A stretch of DNA of 56,867 nucleotides from positions 1-56,867 of the forward strand of contig NZ_PJIZ01000025.1 of NCBI RefSeq assembly GCF_021596505.1, in the 5' to 3' direction. Shown here in pieces: positions 9,638-18,624 of the stretch. Both the position numbers and the translations under genes were made by a program. The stretch is from Nostoc sp. CMAA1605 (lineage in GTDB: Bacteria; Cyanobacteriota; Cyanobacteriia; Cyanobacteriales; Nostocaceae). Positions within the stretch are counted from its first letter, which is position 1. Each line of letters begins with the position of its first letter. Under the pieces are notes generated by a model. It made no database searches and was not told where the DNA came from. It was given only the letters and a program-made list of their open reading frames with translations.

Positions 9638-11461
9638 TTGTTGTCGGTAAAAATAATTGTGTTACATTTGCAAACCTTTATTTTTGATTTGCTTACTACT
9701 ATATGGGTAGCAATACTGCTGGTAATTTTGTTTTTTTGGCTACCCAGTCTCATTTTTGTGTTGCCCAATACAATTCCTTGGGTAAATCGAATAGTAGCTG
9801 TTTGGACGCGAATGCTACTAGTGACATTGATTGGGGTGAAATTTTTGAGTGCCTTGCATTTGTTTAGCTGGTTAACTCTAGTAATTTTATATGGCGGTTG
9901 TTTTCTCCTCAGTTGGTTGCATCGCCATAGTTGGCGTGTGAAACAACAGTACAATCTGATATTTCAAGGGATAGCATTTACTGTTTTAGATGCTCTAGAT
10001 CAAGGCTTTCTACCTAAAATTAGTCAGGCTCTTGATGGGATGGGGCAAATTGCCAAAAAACAATTCCTGAATATTCAAAAAGTAATTGCGATCGCTATTA
10101 CTCAAAATATCCAAGATGTTCTCATACTGACAGTAATTTTAACATTTGCGGTATTACTTCGTTTTGAATATCCTTGGCAAGAACTACGTTTTACTAATCC
10201 CGATAGTTATAGCTTGTTGTTGACTACAAGACAAATCCTTGCCGGTGATGTGAATGCACAGATGCAGTCTTTTCCAGCCTTTTCTGCGTTAGCTGCTGTC
10301 TTATCACTGTTGGGTGCTATGGATGCTATGCAGGTGATTCGCTTCCTCAGTCCTCTGTTGGGTTGTCTGTTGGTACTGAGTGTTGGCTATAGTATGGGTG
10401 TAATTACTAACAGTAGAATAGCTGTGATGGGGGCGATGTATAGCTTAGGAGCTTATATTTTCACTTCCCATATAGAAATTCCTCAATTTGTGCCGAATTG
10501 GATACAACAATGGCTAAATACAGTTACAGGTAGTTTGAATACTTCGTTAATTCACCAATGGGCTGGGGGTGACTTAGAAATCGGGGTGATATGTTTGGTT
10601 CTAGGTTTAGGGCGTGCTTGGGAAGCCTCTAGAACTCAACACCGTCGAATAGCCTTGATAGATGCAGTCTGTTGCTTGATAATTGTGGCTATCATTCAAC
10701 CTCAGTTGCTGATTTTGGCATTATGCGGAGGAATCAGCTTTATCGGTGGTGGCAGATTTGCCCTGACTGTAGTGACTATCATTTGGATAGTATTGGCATT
10801 AGCCTTAGCTCTACCGGAAAATCCCTGGGGATCGGCAAACACTTTTTTAGTCACACTACCTGTAGGATTAAGTTGGCTTTGGGGACTCTTTTTAACTCTC
10901 ACTAGCTGGCTGTTGAGTTTGATATTGGGTGTATGGTCTGAGATTGTATCGTTGATTTTGATGCTGGCGATCGCAATTAATTTTCTGTTGCCATTGCCTC
11001 CTAAAATCAGCTATCTAGAATATGATATGGCTGCTCGTAAGACCCTGGAACTACGAGTCCGATTTCCCCTGAAGCGATGGGTGATAGTTGCGCCCATTGA
11101 ACAACTAGCCGAAAGTTATGGTGCAGGTTGGTATGAGGATATGGGTTTATTTGTGGAGAAGTATTCATCTCTAGTCAGTAAACCTAATTTTCACTTTCGT
11201 TATTCAGTACCTCATCTGTTTATCTTTGTGGAAAAACGACCGTTAGTTACGGGGTTAAGGGCAAGTCAATCACTCCCCTACTCGGTCTTATCTGACCCTA
11301 CTTATCTTTATTATCGTTCCTCGGCAGGTCGAGCGAGTTTAGAATTTACAACATTACAGATGTGTGAGACTTATCGTCGCCTCCATGAGCAAGATGTGGC
11401 GATTTATTATGAGGATCAGGATTTGAGGATTTATCAAGTTCGGCTTCCTGAAGAGCTTTGA
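9638..11461 (+). CDS. Multi-spanning membrane protein, GT-C glycosyltransferase-like
   Basis: This encodes 607 residues with two N-terminal membrane hairpins (about 10-95), a cytoplasmic stretch (95-155), about ten further helices (160-455) and a soluble C-terminal domain (460-607). The first loop of the second membrane block reads RFTNPDSYSLL, which resembles the acidic first loop of GT-C enzymes such as STT3/AglB (D/E-x-D type). I infer a membrane glycosyltransferase or polymer-export partner. No exact family is recognised, and PelE-like or Gtb3-like membrane roles are alternatives. The start is uncertain: TTG at 9638 is the longest, GTG at 9659 is possible. It is transcribed opposite to its neighbours but sits within the polysaccharide locus. 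Confidence 0.5.
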   Translation: MLSVKIIVLHLQTFIFDLLTTIWVAILLVILFFWLPSLIFVLPNTIPWVNRIVAVWTRMLLVTLIGVKFLSALHLFSWLTLVILYGGCFLLSWLHRHSWRVKQQYNLIFQGIAFTVLDALDQGFLPKISQALDGMGQIAKKQFLNIQKVIAIAITQNIQDVLILTVILTFAVLLRFEYPWQELRFTNPDSYSLLLTTRQILAGDVNAQMQSFPAFSALAAVLSLLGAMDAMQVIRFLSPLLGCLLVLSVGYSMGVITNSRIAVMGAMYSLGAYIFTSHIEIPQFVPNWIQQWLNTVTGSLNTSLIHQWAGGDLEIGVICLVLGLGRAWEASRTQHRRIALIDAVCCLIIVAIIQPQLLILALCGGISFIGGGRFALTVVTIIWIVLALALALPENPWGSANTFLVTLPVGLSWLWGLFLTLTSWLLSLILGVWSEIVSLILMLAIAINFLLPLPPKISYLEYDMAARKTLELRVRFPLKRWVIVAPIEQLAESYGAGWYEDMGLFVEKYSSLVSKPNFHFRYSVPHLFIFVEKRPLVTGLRASQSLPYSVLSDPTYLYYRSSAGRASLEFTTLQMCETYRRLHEQDVAIYYEDQDLRIYQVRLPEEL

Positions 11462-11600
11462 GGGCGTTCTAACTAAAAAAATATCTTATGCAGGGGGGGA
11501 AGAATAGATTTGTTGCATAAATACTTTGGTGTTGCTAACAATACTATTTAAAAGCTCACGCAAAGGCGCAAAGGCGCAAAGAAGAACGCAGAAAGATAAG

Positions 11601-12446
11601 TTACTTTCCTGAAGACTTTTGAGCTTTTTGATTTATGGAGTGGATGTGATTTACTTCCTCTTGCCAGTAAGAGGGTAAGCTATTCCAGGGGTCTTTGTCA
11701 GGATGATCAGGGCTATCGTCGGTGACATAGATATATTGGATATTACGTGCCACAGCTTGATTGATATGTTGTTTCATCGTAGCGGCATCGGGGACGGTGT
11801 GAATTAAACAGGAAAAATGCTGAGGCTGGTAATTTTTCAGATATGGTTGAGGTTGGTATTGATTCCAAGCTGTGGAATAATTTTCAAAAATGACTAGAGT
11901 ATCCCCTGCTGGTCGGGTTAGGTATTCTTGGTCGGTTTGAGTCCCTTGGTTGAGTACGACCATTTGCAGTTTGGGTTGAGTTTTAATATGTTTGTAAATA
12001 TTTTGGTAATAGTCGAGCTTGTCTGAACCACTGGCGGCTTCATCTAAGAAAATGCCGTCAAGCTGGAAATGTTTAGCGTAGATATCAATATCGGCTTTTA
12101 CTTGATTAATGTCACGCTTGCCGTAATTAGTAGCAACATAACCCAGGATAGTTACGCCTCCTTGTTTGAGGTCTTGGATTCCTCTGGCATAATCTCTATT
12201 TGGTGGGCCGTTATCGGGGCCATTATTGGGATTAATAATTGCTGTGATGGGGACTTGACGCGCCGCCGCCGCGACTTGTGGCCAAGTGTAAGTGGGGGGA
12301 TTGTACCAGGTGGGGTAGGAATAGAGGGGAATGAGAATTTTCACCTGTGCAGTGGCAATTTCTGGCTTAATCGCACTACAAGCGAGGGAGGTTGTCAATA
12401 AAGCACCCATAATCAATTTTGTTGTCGTTTTGAAATGAAGATTCAT
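11601..12446 (-). CDS. Spherulation-specific family 4 / GH135 (Sph3-like) secreted glycosidase
   Basis: This encodes 281 residues. An N-terminal signal peptide (hydrophobic LIMGALLTTSLAC, possible cleavage after ATA) is followed by IPLYSYPTWYNPP, GYVATNYGKRD and DGIFLDEAAS, hallmarks of the spherulin-4/GH135 TIM barrel, with the acidic DE pair at the active site. Aspergillus Sph3, the founding member, cleaves partly deacetylated galactosaminogalactan. Here the enzyme probably trims or processes the polymer made by the PelF-like synthase, which starts about 70 nt upstream (at 12520) on the same strand. The Cys in SLAC is not in a canonical lipobox, so secretion to the periplasm or outside is more likely than lipidation. 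Confidence 0.8.
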   Translation of the reverse strand: MNLHFKTTTKLIMGALLTTSLACSAIKPEIATAQVKILIPLYSYPTWYNPPTYTWPQVAAAARQVPITAIINPNNGPDNGPPNRDYARGIQDLKQGGVTILGYVATNYGKRDINQVKADIDIYAKHFQLDGIFLDEAASGSDKLDYYQNIYKHIKTQPKLQMVVLNQGTQTDQEYLTRPAGDTLVIFENYSTAWNQYQPQPYLKNYQPQHFSCLIHTVPDAATMKQHINQAVARNIQYIYVTDDSPDHPDKDPWNSLPSYWQEEVNHIHSINQKAQKSSGK

Positions 12447-12449
12447 ATA

Positions 12450-12495
12450 GTGGGGGACAGGTGACAGGTTACAGGTTACAGGTTACAGGTGAGCC
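12450..12495. repeat. Heptanucleotide tandem repeat (GGTTACA)
   Basis: About five imperfect copies of ACAGGTT/ACAGGTG lie between the pelF-like gene and the GH135 gene. This is an STRR-type repeat that commonly marks intergenic spacers in Nostoc. Confidence 0.7.
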
Positions 12496-12519
12496 TAAGA
12501 AGGTTGGCTACTGCTATTT

Positions 12520-14040
12520 TTAGTTCAAAGATGCGATCGCCAATTTTTTGATACTATTTGTGTCAGTTATTACTTGTTGGATAAGGTTGTAATAAGTATC
12601 CAAATGTGCATCTAGGAATTTTTGTTGAGTGAATAACTTCAGGGCGCGTTCATAGGCGCGCTGTCCGAATTTGCGCCTTTCAGATGCGGGTAATTCTAGT
12701 AGCTGCAAAATCGCCGCCGCTAGGGCTTGAGGACGATGGGCTTGTACTAGCAATCCTGTATCACCTAAAGCTTCACTCACTCCCCCTACATCTGTAGATA
12801 CAATGGTGGCACCGGAGAGCATAGCTTCAATCAGAGCATAAGGAAAGCCCTCAGAAATACTCGACATAGCTACGACATCGGCCTCGCTATAAGCTCGCCA
12901 AGGCTCACTGGTAAATCCGGCAAAGTTAATGTTGGCTTCTAAATGCTCGGTGCGGACTAATTCTTGACATTGAGCAAAATACTTTTCGTCGGAAGGACGA
13001 CCGTAGAAGCGGAATTCCACATTGGGGATTTTGTCGCGCACAATAGCGGCTGCGGCGATCAAATCTAGCTGACCTTTGAGGGGAAAAATCAAGCCCATGT
13101 TCATGACTTGAGGACGCTCTTTCGCTACCGGCGCGGTAGGATGAAAAACGTTGGGATCAGCCCCATTGTAAATTACCTTGATTTTCTGCTCAGGCACACC
13201 CCACCAACGTTCCCAACGAGCATTGTATTCACAAACTGGAGAAATTTGATCGGCGTAGTGATAGTTGAGTTTAACAATCGCTCCCATTAATCGATACAAG
13301 AATTGGCGTACAAATAGGGAGGAAATACTGCGATTTAAATTGAGATACTGCTCTCGGATATTCACCCCATGTTCGGTGAGCAGATAAGGTGTACCTCGTT
13401 CTAACTTGGCAATGATACAGGGTAAGCCACAAAAAGCGGCGGCTGAAGCATGGGTGATATCGGTTTGGGGAACAGGGAGATGAATGGGAATCAGAAACCG
13501 ATATAGTAAGCGCATGGCTTCCGTTTGTTCGATGAGTTTGATGGCGGGAGGATTAACCAACGGATGCCAATCAGTAGCAGTTAAACGTCGAAAAGCTGAC
13601 CATACCAGTTTGGACTCCATCGTTTTGTGGTAGTCATAACGCTGAAAATATTTGTGAATTGCCAGCACAATATAGCCCAACTGTTCAATATCTGATTCGG
13701 CTAAGAGAACTGCTGTTAAGAAACGCTCAAACAGGGGGATGAATTGAGTGGCGATGACTTTTTGTGTGGTGGCTAGTTTGCTTTGAAAGGCTTGGGAAAA
13801 GGGGAATCGCCAAGAGTATTCTACAGGGTCTTCTGTTCCCCACAAAGGCACTTTCATCAGTTGTTTGATATTAGACGGCAACTGATAGCGTAATTCTAAA
13901 TAAGGATTAGCTGCGATCGCAAACAAATGAAAATCTATCTCTGGCAGTTGATTTGTGAGGGCATCGCACCATGTACTTACGCCTCCCTTGTGGTAAGGAT
14001 AAGTGCCTTCAGTGGTTAATAATACAGAGACTCTGTTCAT
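12520..14040 (-). CDS. pelF: PelF-type GT4 glycosyltransferase
   Basis: This encodes 506 residues from the ATG at 14040; a GTG at 14046 would add two residues and overlap the upstream gene. The N-terminus reads RVSVLLTTEGTYPYHKGGVS followed by TWCD, the signature of PelF (a DUF3492 domain followed by a GT4 domain). The C-terminal half has the retaining GT4 Ex7E motif (SEGFPYALIEAM) and GGVSEAL. PelF polymerises UDP-activated amino sugars (GalNAc/GlcNAc) into Pel in the cytoplasm. Here it is preceded by the receiver-HlyD gene with a 2-nt gap and followed by the GH135 hydrolase, a tight functional unit. PelF function rests on family membership; the sugar used in this organism is unknown. Confidence 0.85.
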   Translation of the reverse strand: MNRVSVLLTTEGTYPYHKGGVSTWCDALTNQLPEIDFHLFAIAANPYLELRYQLPSNIKQLMKVPLWGTEDPVEYSWRFPFSQAFQSKLATTQKVIATQFIPLFERFLTAVLLAESDIEQLGYIVLAIHKYFQRYDYHKTMESKLVWSAFRRLTATDWHPLVNPPAIKLIEQTEAMRLLYRFLIPIHLPVPQTDITHASAAAFCGLPCIIAKLERGTPYLLTEHGVNIREQYLNLNRSISSLFVRQFLYRLMGAIVKLNYHYADQISPVCEYNARWERWWGVPEQKIKVIYNGADPNVFHPTAPVAKERPQVMNMGLIFPLKGQLDLIAAAAIVRDKIPNVEFRFYGRPSDEKYFAQCQELVRTEHLEANINFAGFTSEPWRAYSEADVVAMSSISEGFPYALIEAMLSGATIVSTDVGGVSEALGDTGLLVQAHRPQALAAAILQLLELPASERRKFGQRAYERALKLFTQQKFLDAHLDTYYNLIQQVITDTNSIKKLAIASLN

Positions 14041-14042
14041 AA

Positions 14043-15845
14043 TCACTCTGGTAAAAATCGGATAGCTGCCATTTGCCCCACGAGTAAAGCATCGGTAGGA
14101 TTTTCAAACTGGATTTCTACGGTGTGGCTCATGTCTTCAGATGGTAAGGGATTAATGGTGACAATCTTGCCGTCAAACTTCTGAGCCGCTTCTCCTGTAC
14201 CTATTTGCACCGTTGCTTTTTGACCCCGACGCAGAGCGTTAATTAAACGAGCATTGACTAATACTTCCACATTCAAATATTTCAATTGCGCCAATTCTAA
14301 AAGCGGATTACCCGTGAAGATTTGGTCGCCTATTTTTACTGGTAATTGCACCACTACACCAGCACTTGTTGACTTCACAATGGTATTTACTGATGGTGTC
14401 TGACGCTGTAAAAGTTGAGTTGATTGTTCACGGATGAGATTTAATCTTTCCGTGGCTTGTTGATACTCTAAACGCAGATTTTGTAGTTGTGCTTTGAGTT
14501 CTTGCTGCTTTGACTGTTGTTGTTCTAAGGATACCTGACGCTGTAGCTGAAACTTTTGTTGTTTGGCTATTTGTAGATTTTTGGCAGTCACAGCAGCAGT
14601 TTGGGCTACTTGATAATCTGCTTTTGCTACTTTGAGGTCGGCTTCTGCTTGCTCTAACTGGTCTTTGGCGATCGCACCTTGTTGATACAGTTGTCGAAAC
14701 CGACGCACTCGTGATTGAGACCTTTCGTAAATTGCTTTGGTTCTCTCTACTGAATCTTGTCTTTGCGGTAAAGGTAGTCTATCGGCTTGAGTTTGAGTTA
14801 AAGCTACCTCTAAATCAGCATCAGCTATTTTAGTCGCTAGTGGTGTTTCTTGGCGATCGCTCTCTTTAATTTTCTGCTCCCAGATGAAAACTTGCTGTTG
14901 AGCTGCTTGTTGTTGTTGCAGTGCTGCTTGTTCCTGCTGTAAAATACTTTGCCGTTGCTGCCACAATTGTTGAATTTCTCTGTCACCATCTGGGTTTTTT
15001 AAAACTAGTAACGGTTGACCAAGTCGTACTTTATCACCAATGTGGATATTAATTTTTTCTACCACTGAAGGAGCTGATGCAGCTATTTTTAATGTTTGCG
15101 CTGGCTTGACTTTCCCTGTAAACTCTGTTCCTAACAGTGTTGACTCTTGTTGTAAGTAGTTCAATGCTGGTAGAGGCTTTCTCAGCACTTGACGTATAAG
15201 ATAAATACCAACTGTACAACTAACAGCAATGATGAGCAATATTAGTAATTGATACCAAGCAATTTGTTTATTTCCAGATGGTTCTGACTGGTTAGGACTA
15301 GGATGAGGTATTAATTTGCCGAATAATTGGAAATCAGATTTTTGACCAGATAATTTGACTTTGTTCTCTTGTACAGGAATTGTGACACTAGATGTTCTTT
15401 CTGTGACATTTGATGATACTAAAGTCGATGCCGGAACTTTTAAAATAGTTTTTTCCAGTAAGCTGGATTCTAATTGACTATAACCTTGACAAACAAAGCG
15501 AATTGCCTCTCGTAACTCCTCCACAGATACATCTTTGAGTAGATAGCCCATTGCGCCTGCATCCAAGGTTTGATGAATATATTCATCTCGATCATTACTA
15601 CTCAACACTAAAACTTTGGTGTGAGGACATCGCTGACATATATTCTGAGTAGCTTTCACCCCATCTATGTCGAGTATATCTATGTCCATCAAGACAATAT
15701 CGGGCTGTGAATTTTCTACTTGCTTAATTGCATCCTTGACTTTTTGATCTGTTGCAATTACCTCTAAATCCAAGTCTGGATCTAATAGAGCTTGCAAGTA
15801 TCTTCTAATATATTGTTGCTCACTAAACAGCAGAATACGAACCAT
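14043..15845 (-). CDS. Response-regulator receiver fused to HlyD-type membrane fusion protein
   Basis: This encodes 600 residues. Residues 1-125 are a NarL-like receiver: phosphoacceptor Asp54 (VLMDIDILDIDG), Ser82 and Lys104 (YLLKD); the usual acidic pair near residue 8-9 is Ser-Glu. A linker leads to one membrane helix (about 197-217), then a biotinyl-lipoyl half motif, a long Gln-rich coiled-coil hairpin (about 280-470), the second lipoyl half and a beta-barrel (MAAIRFLPE at the end). The receiver would be cytoplasmic and the adaptor periplasmic, so phosphorylation could gate export or polymerisation across the membrane. Alg44 (PilZ-helix-HlyD in alginate synthesis) is a precedent for this layout with a different sensor. 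It is translationally coupled to the pelF-like gene (TGATTATG junction). Confidence 0.85.
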   Translation of the reverse strand: MVRILLFSEQQYIRRYLQALLDPDLDLEVIATDQKVKDAIKQVENSQPDIVLMDIDILDIDGVKATQNICQRCPHTKVLVLSSNDRDEYIHQTLDAGAMGYLLKDVSVEELREAIRFVCQGYSQLESSLLEKTILKVPASTLVSSNVTERTSSVTIPVQENKVKLSGQKSDFQLFGKLIPHPSPNQSEPSGNKQIAWYQLLILLIIAVSCTVGIYLIRQVLRKPLPALNYLQQESTLLGTEFTGKVKPAQTLKIAASAPSVVEKINIHIGDKVRLGQPLLVLKNPDGDREIQQLWQQRQSILQQEQAALQQQQAAQQQVFIWEQKIKESDRQETPLATKIADADLEVALTQTQADRLPLPQRQDSVERTKAIYERSQSRVRRFRQLYQQGAIAKDQLEQAEADLKVAKADYQVAQTAAVTAKNLQIAKQQKFQLQRQVSLEQQQSKQQELKAQLQNLRLEYQQATERLNLIREQSTQLLQRQTPSVNTIVKSTSAGVVVQLPVKIGDQIFTGNPLLELAQLKYLNVEVLVNARLINALRRGQKATVQIGTGEAAQKFDGKIVTINPLPSEDMSHTVEIQFENPTDALLVGQMAAIRFLPE

Positions 15846-16435
15846 GCAGTTATCAATGTGTTTTAATTAAAAGTATGGGGATGATTTATTTGGTTATTAG
15901 ATGTGAAGTCAAAATACGACTTTGTGTAATTGGAAACAGCCTTATCTAGAAGAACTAAATTCGTCCATTATTTTCTTATTAATGTTTATTTATTGGTACT
16001 TTTGGATTTTGGATTTTTGACTTACCAGCACGAATTATATCAAGTATTACCACTAAATCATTCATCAATATACGTATTTTTACATTTTTATTGACTGATT
16101 ATAATGATTTTTCTGTACAAGCACCTGTTAAAAGAAGATAAACAAGAAGTTTTCCGTTGCTAGTTGGCGATCGCACTTCTTTTCCTCTGAACCTCTGATT
16201 ACACAATTTCCAGGGGTGGGATTTGCAACTACTCAAAAAGTAAAATTATGATAAAGAGCCAGAAATGTATCAAAATCATCGGCAACAGCTTTGAGAATGT
16301 GGAAATATTACCCACTAGCCGTTAATTATTAATCACTGTTTGCTTGAAACAGAAAAACCACTGTTTTGTGCCGATGCTAAAAATACAGAAGTAGAATCTA
16401 TTACGATAAATAATGAGCAATCAGCATCAATAAAA
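15846..16435. other. Intergenic region between divergent polysaccharide and nifV genes
   Basis: About 590 bp, AT-rich, with a HIP1 octamer near 16168. No coding frame is convincing. Promoters for both directions should lie here, but I cannot pick -35/-10 pairs with confidence. The short open stretch 16340-16435 is in frame with nifV but lacks an ATG. Confidence 0.4.
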
Positions 16436-17566
16436 ATGAACCAAGTTTTGATTAATGACACCACATTACGTGATGGTGAACAAGCGGCTAGTGTTGCTTT
16501 TAACATAGAAGAAAAAATTGCGATCGCCACATTTCTAGATGCGATTGGCGTTGATGAAATTGAAGTCGGTATTCCTGCTATGGGGAAAGCTGAACAAAAC
16601 GCCATTGCTGCGATTTGTGAGTTAGGTTTGCAAGCCAAGCTATTAGGTTGGAATCGCGCCGTCATTTCAGATGTTCAAGCTTCCATTGCTTGCGGTTTGC
16701 AACGGGTACATATATCGATTCCCGTTTCCAACATCCAAATTAACGCTAAATTTCAAGGAAAATGGCAATTAGCCCTGCAAAAACTGAAAGATAGTGTGAG
16801 TTTCGCCGTTGATCAAGGGCTGTTCGTCTCTGTCGGTGGAGAAGATTCTTCTAGAGCCGAAGATAACTTCCTCCAAGATGTGGTGCTTTCGGCTCAAGCA
16901 TGGGGAGCATCGAGATTTCGCTATTGTGACACAGTAGGGATTCTCGAACCTTTCACCATTTACACCAAAGTCAAACACCTCGTAACAGCTTTGGCTATTC
17001 CTATAGAAATGCACACTCACAATGATTTCGGTTTAGCCACAGCTAACGCCCTAGCTGGGGTAAAAGCAGGTGCTACATCCATTAATACTACAGTCAATGG
17101 TTTAGGAGAAAGGGCTGGTAATGCAGCTTTAGAAGAAGTCGTCATGGCTTTAAAACATTTATATAAATATGATTTAAAAATTGATACACAGCGATTGATA
17201 GAAATTTCTCGACTAGTAGCATCTGCATCAGGTTACGGTGTACCACCGTGGAAAGCCATTGTGGGAGACAATAACTTTGCCCATGAATCAGGTATTCATG
17301 CTCATGGGGTACTGCAAAATCCCCATACCTATGAGCCATTTGCACCGGAAGAAGTTGGTAGTTCGCGGCGGTTAGTAGTAGGTAAACATTCTGGGAGACA
17401 TTTATTATCCAATGTCTTAGAACAGCATGGTATTATTCTCAACTCAGAAGATACGCAATCCGTTTTAGATGCAGTACGTCAAGCATCTATGCAGAAAAAA
17501 CGCAGTCTGACTACCCAAGAGTTGTTATTTTTAGTTAAAGTGCAACAAAACTCACAAGCTAGTTGA
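16436..17566 (+). CDS. nifV: Homocitrate synthase
   Basis: This encodes 376 residues from the ATG at 16436 (MNQVLINDTTLRDGEQAA). An upstream TTG at 16340 would add 32 residues that the family lacks. DTTLRDGEQ holds the catalytic Arg and metal Asp; MHTHNDFG holds the HxH metal ligands; NGLGERAGNA and the C-terminal KHSGRH region are typical of homocitrate/isopropylmalate synthases. NifV condenses acetyl-CoA with 2-oxoglutarate to give homocitrate, the organic ligand of the nitrogenase FeMo cofactor. It stands alone here, without other nif genes, so it may be a second copy. The short length and lack of a LeuA regulatory domain favour NifV over LeuA. Confidence 0.9.
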   Translation: MNQVLINDTTLRDGEQAASVAFNIEEKIAIATFLDAIGVDEIEVGIPAMGKAEQNAIAAICELGLQAKLLGWNRAVISDVQASIACGLQRVHISIPVSNIQINAKFQGKWQLALQKLKDSVSFAVDQGLFVSVGGEDSSRAEDNFLQDVVLSAQAWGASRFRYCDTVGILEPFTIYTKVKHLVTALAIPIEMHTHNDFGLATANALAGVKAGATSINTTVNGLGERAGNAALEEVVMALKHLYKYDLKIDTQRLIEISRLVASASGYGVPPWKAIVGDNNFAHESGIHAHGVLQNPHTYEPFAPEEVGSSRRLVVGKHSGRHLLSNVLEQHGIILNSEDTQSVLDAVRQASMQKKRSLTTQELLFLVKVQQNSQAS

Positions 17567-17594
17567 AATCTATAAATAATATGAATCTGAACCT

Positions 17595-17631
17595 AAATAT
17601 CCCTGAATTATATGAAAATTCAGGGATATTT
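17595..17631 (+). terminator. Hairpin terminator after nifV
   Basis: A perfect 15-bp stem (arms 17595-17609 and 17617-17631, core ATCCCTGAATT) with a 7-nt loop runs into T-rich sequence. It lies 29 nt after the nifV stop codon. Confidence 0.8.
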
Positions 17632-17733
17632 TTGTGAAAAAATCATTTAAAAGTTACTTTTGATCACAATCTGGGCATATTAAAATCACGTAAAGGATTA
17701 TACATTGTTTTCTGGGGATATTAACTGACTCTT

Positions 17734-18609
17734 ATGAAAAATCTCATTCACTCCCTCATTATCAGTTGTACATTACTAGGTCTGTATGGTTGTATAGGAA
17801 TTCAATTCAGTGAATCTGATATTGCAACTTTGGAGCAGAAGCCTCAAGCAACAGATTCTCAAGCACAAAATATCATCAAAATAGGTGGTTCTAGTTCAAC
17901 CACAACAGTTTTAAAACTCTTGGCTAAAGAATATCAAGCCAAAAATCCCCAAGTAAAGGTAGATTTTACTACTAATAGTCAATCTGAAGGGGCGATCGCA
18001 TCTCTTAAAAGTAACATTATCGATATTGTTGGTAGTAGTCACAAACTCAAGCCGGAAGAAAATAACGGCCAAATTCAATCCCGTGAATTAGCCACAGATT
18101 TATTACTAGTTGCGACTCACAGCAGTGTTAAAGGTGTTACTAACCTCACAACTCAACAACTGCAAGCCATTTATCGGGGTGAAATCACCAATTGGCAAGA
18201 ATTAGGTGGCCCCAATGCCAAAATTGTAGTTTTGGATAGACCTGAAGATGAATCAGCCAAAAAACTATTACGCAAATATTATTTAGGCAAAGAAAAGACC
18301 ACCACTAAAGCCGTAATTTTAAACAAAGAAGGAGAATTAATTGACACCCTACAAAGCACACCCTATACCATTGGTGCTTTTTCATTAGCAACTTCTGTAA
18401 TTAATCAATTACCAGTGAATCGTTTAAGTCTTAATAGTATTTCTCCCAAGATAGAAAACTTCACCAATGGAAAATATCAAATGGTACGCCATATAGAAAT
18501 AATTTGGAGCAAAAAACCATCTCCATCTACTCAAGGTTTTATTGATTTTGTCTTCAGTCAGGAAGGTAGTAAAATATTAGAGAAAAATGGCTTCGTTCCC
18601 GCTAAATAA
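17734..18609 (+). CDS. PstS-like phosphate-binding lipoprotein
   Basis: This encodes 291 residues. A lipoprotein signal ends in LYGC (Cys20). The mature part begins with IGGSSSTTTVLKLLA and carries ITNWQELGG, both typical of PstS/SphX-type phosphate-binding proteins. No pstCAB genes follow; a histidine kinase starts 15 nt downstream. The protein may therefore act as a ligand-sensing partner of that kinase rather than in uptake, though it could serve a remote Pst transporter. Substrate is inferred from family only. Confidence 0.82.
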   Translation: MKNLIHSLIISCTLLGLYGCIGIQFSESDIATLEQKPQATDSQAQNIIKIGGSSSTTTVLKLLAKEYQAKNPQVKVDFTTNSQSEGAIASLKSNIIDIVGSSHKLKPEENNGQIQSRELATDLLLVATHSSVKGVTNLTTQQLQAIYRGEITNWQELGGPNAKIVVLDRPEDESAKKLLRKYYLGKEKTTTKAVILNKEGELIDTLQSTPYTIGAFSLATSVINQLPVNRLSLNSISPKIENFTNGKYQMVRHIEIIWSKKPSPSTQGFIDFVFSQEGSKILEKNGFVPAK

Positions 18610-18624
18610 TTTGAATACTTTACC

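Noticed and set aside
10672..10905. Frames on both strands inside the GT-C-like gene
   Set aside because: They lie within a long hydrophobic coding frame with consistent helix pattern and are shadows.
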